22,959 nt of DNA, from NCBI GenBank assembly GCA_003254885.1, contig QANT01001537.1:1-22959 (forward strand). Reading direction: 5' to 3'. Source of the DNA: Purshia tridentata (lineage: Eukaryota; Streptophyta; Magnoliopsida; Rosales; Rosaceae). A program made the translations under genes and the position numbers. The notes beneath the pieces were generated by a model that saw nothing but the letters and a program-made list of their open reading frames with translations, did not search any database and was not told the DNA's origin. Of this stretch, positions 18,675-22,959 are shown piece after piece. Each line of letters starts with the position of its first letter. Position 1 is the first letter of the stretch.

Positions 18675-21614
18675 TATTATTGGGCTTCGTGTTCCATATA
18701 CATTATAAAGTCCAGGTTGGCTGGGCCTTATCCTGGGGCCTAGTTTAGGGTTTAATTTGACAGGACCAGCTAAAATTGCATGACAACCCAGCAGTACAGT
18801 AGCACAGTGTGATCGATTCTGATACAAAGGCATTTAGATATGGCCGACAACGTGGATTGCCATTCACAATTAGAAGCTTCAAGTTTGCTTTGTATTTAAT
18901 ACATCAATACTTAGCATGACCCAGTGTGAGTCAATATGGATATAATTAAAGGAAGGTATTTACTATTTAAGCCTAATGGGAAAACAAAGAAATAATGGAT
19001 GGTTGCTTTTTCCAGAATCCCAGTCAGTCATTTTCGTATGTTTTTTCACGTTGGCGATAAACTTTGTGAGAGAGACTGCTGCAATGTAGTGGCACCCACA
19101 TCCAATATAACTCGTCATTTTTCATGCACTTCACTTTAATTTCTGTCCCACTCAGAAAAAAGCACACATGACATTTCTTTTTCGATGACAGAATTACAAT
19201 TAGACTTAATTACATATATTTTCCATGCATGAGATTGAACAATATGATCATAATCAAACCAAAGCATAATGGAATTTTACCAGATATATGACTTAATTAC
19301 ATATATTTTCCTGATTTATTTTTTGAGAACTACTTCAAACTAAGCAGCCCAGTTGGTTTGAAAGCCAACCGTAGTGCTTTGTTGGTGGGTACAATGGAGG
19401 CAAATTAAATCTTCCATGTGGTCAATTAATGTATATCTGTGTGTTTGACATAGGTAGTGGAGGCCACCTATCTATGTTTCCATTATAAAAAGCCTGAGCT
19501 GCAAAAGTATCAAATGTTGCATTTCCTAGTCTTTTTGGGGGCAATCTAGTTTGACTTGCATTTTCTTTATAGTCACATTGTAATATATGATATATAAGCT
19601 ACGTACGAAAAATTTGTTGGGAAATAGGTTTTTTCATTTCTTTTTTTTGTTGGCCAAATTGGGAAATAGATTTGAAAGTGAACGAGATTAAAAATTGGGT
19701 AGACTCAATTTGGCTCATTTAAAAAAAAAAAAGGGGTTTGAAAGTAGACTCAATTCCTTCCCTTTTTTTAATGTTATCTCCCTTAAGGTCAACATTTAAG
19801 CAGGCAATGACTCAGTATGTTGAAAAGATGTTGAAAATCAAGTTGGGCCATGATTAGTCGAAGATAGACACGTGTACCCCAACTTCATCAAGTAGTTGCG
19901 TTTCAAACTCAATTAGATTTGCCCTTTTGATTCGTTATTGCACACCATATATGGCAATGCAACTGAGGAAGGTTTTATTTGGTAGTTTATATAGATCGAA
20001 ACTGACAAAGCATTCAAACTAATCAGCTGGACTGTTTTTTGACGTTTTTTGGAAGCAGAATTATTCAATTCTTGGAAGTGGGGATCCAAATTTCCATATT
20101 CATCGTATATAGCATGTCAATCAAATCATTTTTTTTGTCTATTATTTTGGACGGCTGAGACTGGTCTTGCATGGTCTATTTTATACAATCAATGGAGGAC
20201 ACCTCACAATTAATCGAGCCAACGCCTGGTGTAGGCTGATCTATTCAGTGTACAAGCAGGGGGCTCTTTCTTGGATCACAAGTTCCCAGCCACAAAATCT
20301 CACTAGCTAGACAATGTAACAGTGATAATACTGATAAAAAAATTTAATTAGTACGTGCTCCTAATTAACATTATTATTTTTTCTTATCTCCTCTCCATTT
20401 GAATGGCAGGTGTTATAATATTATACAACTCAGCCACCATATATATATGCATTTCATGACAACTTAGATGACGTGTCATGGCCTAAATATATAATGTACT
20501 GAAACTTGTGGTAAATAATCACTACTCGTCTGCACATGCATATGCGATACGTACTGCGTGCATGAGTACAAGATTGATGAGTTGGGTTAGTTAAATATTG
20601 ATCATGTTGGAGGAGAAGTTGCTGCATGTGAGAGATAAATACGGTGCTTGTTATGTGTGGTTTGCTGTGTATGAGTGAAACTCGGTGTTTTCTTGGTGGT
20701 AGGAGGAGTACTTTTTAATTTATTTATCTTTCAGTTGACAAATAAAGAAAGTTCTAGCTATGTCATCTCTTGGTTTTCGACATGGTAGGAAAAGTTGTTG
20801 TGCAAGAAAAAACTTGGGTGTTAAAATGTGCGAGCTAGAGAGGAATTGGGGGTACTTTTTCCAGTACCTCAGGAGAGGAGTTTGTTTTAAAATTATTTTG
20901 ATGTTTTAGAGGTATATACCTACTGAATGATTACATATTAGTGTTTAAAAAAAAGAAATGATAAAGGATTAGAGTTTGAGAATGATTTTCTTCTTCATGA
21001 GACCCCTTTTAGCAGACCAATTAGGACTCCATAGTCCAAAGAAAGAGTGGAGGCGGCCTCACCTGCACTGATCTATCTGTTTATTATCTCAACATTAGTT
21101 ACCTTAAGTGTCCCTTAATATTATTTAAAATAAGTGTATAAGGAAATCAACTAAAAAAATCTCATTATTGCAAATTAATTTAAAATAAGTATCAAAATAA
21201 AAAGGAAAACTAAAGAAAAGTTGGATATGAAAATCAAAAGAAATTAACCAATTAAGGGTGAGATAAATCATATTAGAGTGAAAATATTTGCACTTCACTC
21301 GTAGATATTGTCTAGCTTGCATAATATAGATTTTATTGCATTCTCACACAAAAGTGTGGGAAACTGGGAGTGCATAAAAGCATGCACGAATAGCCCTCTA
21401 CGTTACTAGTTCGATCGCCACAGACACCAAAAGATACCAAAACTAATTAACAAATATAGAAACTGCAATTTTCTATAAAAGTAATTAAGCCGTTATTATC
21501 CAAATACTTACTGCGTGGCCAGTAAAACTATATATGATTTGCTCCCCTTATCTGATCAAACATTATGTCCCACGTGGCATTCTATCATCCCCCACTGTCC
21601 ACTATCGTCGCGCC
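18675..21614. other. Intergenic region between the tandem SULTR copies
   Basis: About 3 kb, AT-rich, holding the 3' UTR of copy 1 and the promoter of copy 2. I find no coding frame with recognisable content and no terminal-repeat element. Homopolymer runs (A12 near 19720), a 22-bp direct repeat pair at 19203 and 19290, and a locally repeated tagactcaatt near 19700 and 19745 are the only structure noticed. No third SULTR remnant was seen, but a divergent one could be missed by eye. Confidence 0.45.
19203..19311. repeat. 22-bp direct repeat pair, 87 bp apart
   Basis: The sequence beginning gacttaattacatatatt occurs without mismatch at 19203-19224 and 19290-19311. The 65 bp between are unique and lack inverted ends. 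It may be a local duplication or an old insertion scar. Confidence 0.7.
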
Positions 21615-21624
21615 TATAAATATA
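21615..21624 (+). promoter_or_regulatory. TATA box of SULTR copy 2
   Basis: TATAAATATA sits 76 bases before the ATG at 21691, in a GC-richer setting (cgcc before it). Transcription would start near 21647, which makes 21691 the first ATG of the message and rules out the upstream ATG at 21565. Confidence 0.55.
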
Positions 21625-21690
21625 CGTCTACTTTGTATACTTTTGTTTCACAACCAATTCTCTCGAGTCTTTTGCTTTCTTGTACAACCT

Positions 21691-22959
21691 ATGTCTGCAT
21701 CTCCGGTGGCTATGGATTCAACTGGCAAATCAAATCACGCGGTGAACTTCGCAGCTCACCGAAGCTTTGCCGCGATCCTGAAATCGGATCTTCGGGAAAC
21801 ATTTTTTCCCGACGATCCGTTCAAGCAATTCGAGAAAGAGAAGCCGCTTGGTAAGGTGAAGAAAGGTTTGCAGTACTTCATCCCCATTTTTGAATGGCTT
21901 CCCAAATACAGTTTGCGTTCGTTCCGGTACGACGTGCTTGCTGGTCTCACCATCACTAGCCTTGCCATCCCTCAAGGAATCAGCTACGCCAAACTCGCTC
22001 AGCTCCCTCCCATTCTCGGCCTCTGTAAGTCTTCCATTCCATGCATGCATATATCATATATGAACATTTTAAGAATTTCTCCATTTCGGATTTATTTCTA
22101 TCAGAGATATGATTTATAATATAATTTGTTAAAAAGATCATCTCAAAAATTTAATTAATTATTTGATTATGCAGATTCGAGCTTCGTTCCACCTATTATT
22201 TATGCACTTTTGGGAGACTCAAAGTACCTTGCCGTGGGAACGGTGGCAGCATGCTCATTACTTACTGCCCAAATCATTGGAGAGGTTGTATCGCCGAAGA
22301 CTGATCCGACATTGTACCTTCACTTGATTTACACGACCACTTTTATTGTCGGCATCGTTCAGGCAGCTCTCGGCTTTCTAAGGTACGTACGTACCTACTC
22401 AAATACAACAAGTTTTAAATTTTTTGGGATTAATAATTAGAATAGGTTAAACAGTTACATGTTATTCGTTGTTGTGCAGGTTGGGGATTTTGGTCGATTT
22501 TTTATCACATTCCACCATCACTGGCTTCATGGGAGGGACTGCAGTTATAATTTGCTTGCAACAGTTGAAGGGCTTGTTGGGAATGAATACTTTCACGAAC
22601 AAAACCGACATCATCTCTGTTTTGCACGCAGTCTTCCAATATAGAAAAGAGGTTGGTTTGTATATATATATATATGATATATCCATATATAAAATTAAGC
22701 TATTAAAAAATAAAAACAAAAACACTCCACACCTTATTAGATGGAAAGAGTGCAGAGTTATAAAGTTTTCAAAATTTTTTAAAATAATTAGCTAAAAAAT
22801 AAATAATACTAAATAATTAAAAAAATTATATTTGTATGTGCAGATACATGTCAAGAATCTAGTAGTGCGTAGTACTCCTAATTCCTATTACCTAAATTGA
22901 CAATTGATCATAATTACACTAAATAAACTTATATATGTAACAAGGATAAGGAACAACCT
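21691..22959 (+). CDS. SULTR3;5: Sulfate transporter SULTR3;5-like, tandem copy 2 (5' part)
   Basis: Paralogue of the preceding transporter, cut by the window end. Exons 21691-22024, 22175-22382 and 22480-22651 give the first 238 codons in frame. The protein shares FFPDDPFKQFE, AIPQGISYAKLA and the LGILVDFLSHS helix with copy 1 and with the family. The start is 21691 (MSASP...); an in-frame ATG at 21712 is the alternative and lines up with the start of copy 1. Exon 1 and exon 3 ends fall at the same codons as in copy 1, but copy 2 has an extra 97-bp intron (22383-22479) splitting the Arg codon of FLRLG. The next exon, beginning with Trp in copy 1, is not found in the 308 bases after 22651, so either that intron is longer here or the gene decays. 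The last donor (GAG|GTTGGT) is weaker than in copy 1. Whether this copy is functional cannot be decided here. Confidence 0.87.

Noticed and set aside
20538..20545. P1BS-like phosphate-response site (GCATATGC) and scattered GAGAC sulfur-response cores before SULTR copy 2
   Set aside because: Six or five fixed bases are expected by chance in 3 kb; no clustering near the transcription start.
21565..21690. Upstream in-frame ATG extending SULTR copy 2
   Set aside because: It lies upstream of the TATA box at 21615, so it would not be in the message, and the added residues are unlike SULTR amino termini.
22843..22959. Possible exon after the acceptor-like gtgcag near 22843
   Set aside because: The sequence that follows reads to a stop without any similarity to the transporter.

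Overview
The window is nuclear DNA from a flowering plant, almost certainly a eudicot. It has spliced genes with short AT-rich introns and GT..AG boundaries, AT-rich spacers, and plant-only gene families (MSH7, GNOM-like ARF-GEF, SIP1-type trihelix factor, glycine-rich wall protein, group 3 sulfate transporters). I see no rRNA, tRNA, CRISPR or intact transposon. The species cannot be named from the sequence alone.

Layout, left to right. (1) 70-2615 (+): the 3' half of MSH7, a plant-specific MutS homologue, in five visible exons; one intron carries a recent 225-bp tandem duplication that copies the exon end and its splice donor. (2) 3256-7491 (+): a complete two-exon GNOM-LIKE 2 (GNL2) SEC7-domain ARF-GEF, 1380 aa. 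(3) 8268-9143 (+): an intronless multi-pass membrane protein of unknown function. (4) 11743-10670 (-): an intronless-CDS trihelix transcription factor, perhaps with an intron in its 3' UTR. (5) 13122-14108 (+): a secreted glycine-rich protein with a 59-residue internal duplication. (6) 15171-18674 (+): a complete 11-exon SULTR3;5-type sulfate transporter. (7) 21691 to the window end (+): the first three exons of a second SULTR3;5 copy in tandem.

The genes do not form one pathway. From memory of Arabidopsis locus numbers, however, MSH7 (At3g24495) lies beside a trihelix gene (At3g24490), and SULTR3;5 (At5g19600) lies beside GNL2 (At5g19610). This window therefore appears to unite in one place gene pairs that are split between two Arabidopsis chromosomes. 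That supports the orthology calls and suggests an undivided ancestral block.

No new multi-gene system was found. The most interesting signals are at gene-structure level: the duplicated splice donor in MSH7, an intron present in one SULTR copy but absent from the other with a possible intron-end scar left in the coding sequence, a 9-bp direct repeat at both ends of the single GNL2 intron, a sharp 5'-to-3' GC gradient in GNL2 exon 1, and the fresh repeat duplication in the glycine-rich protein.
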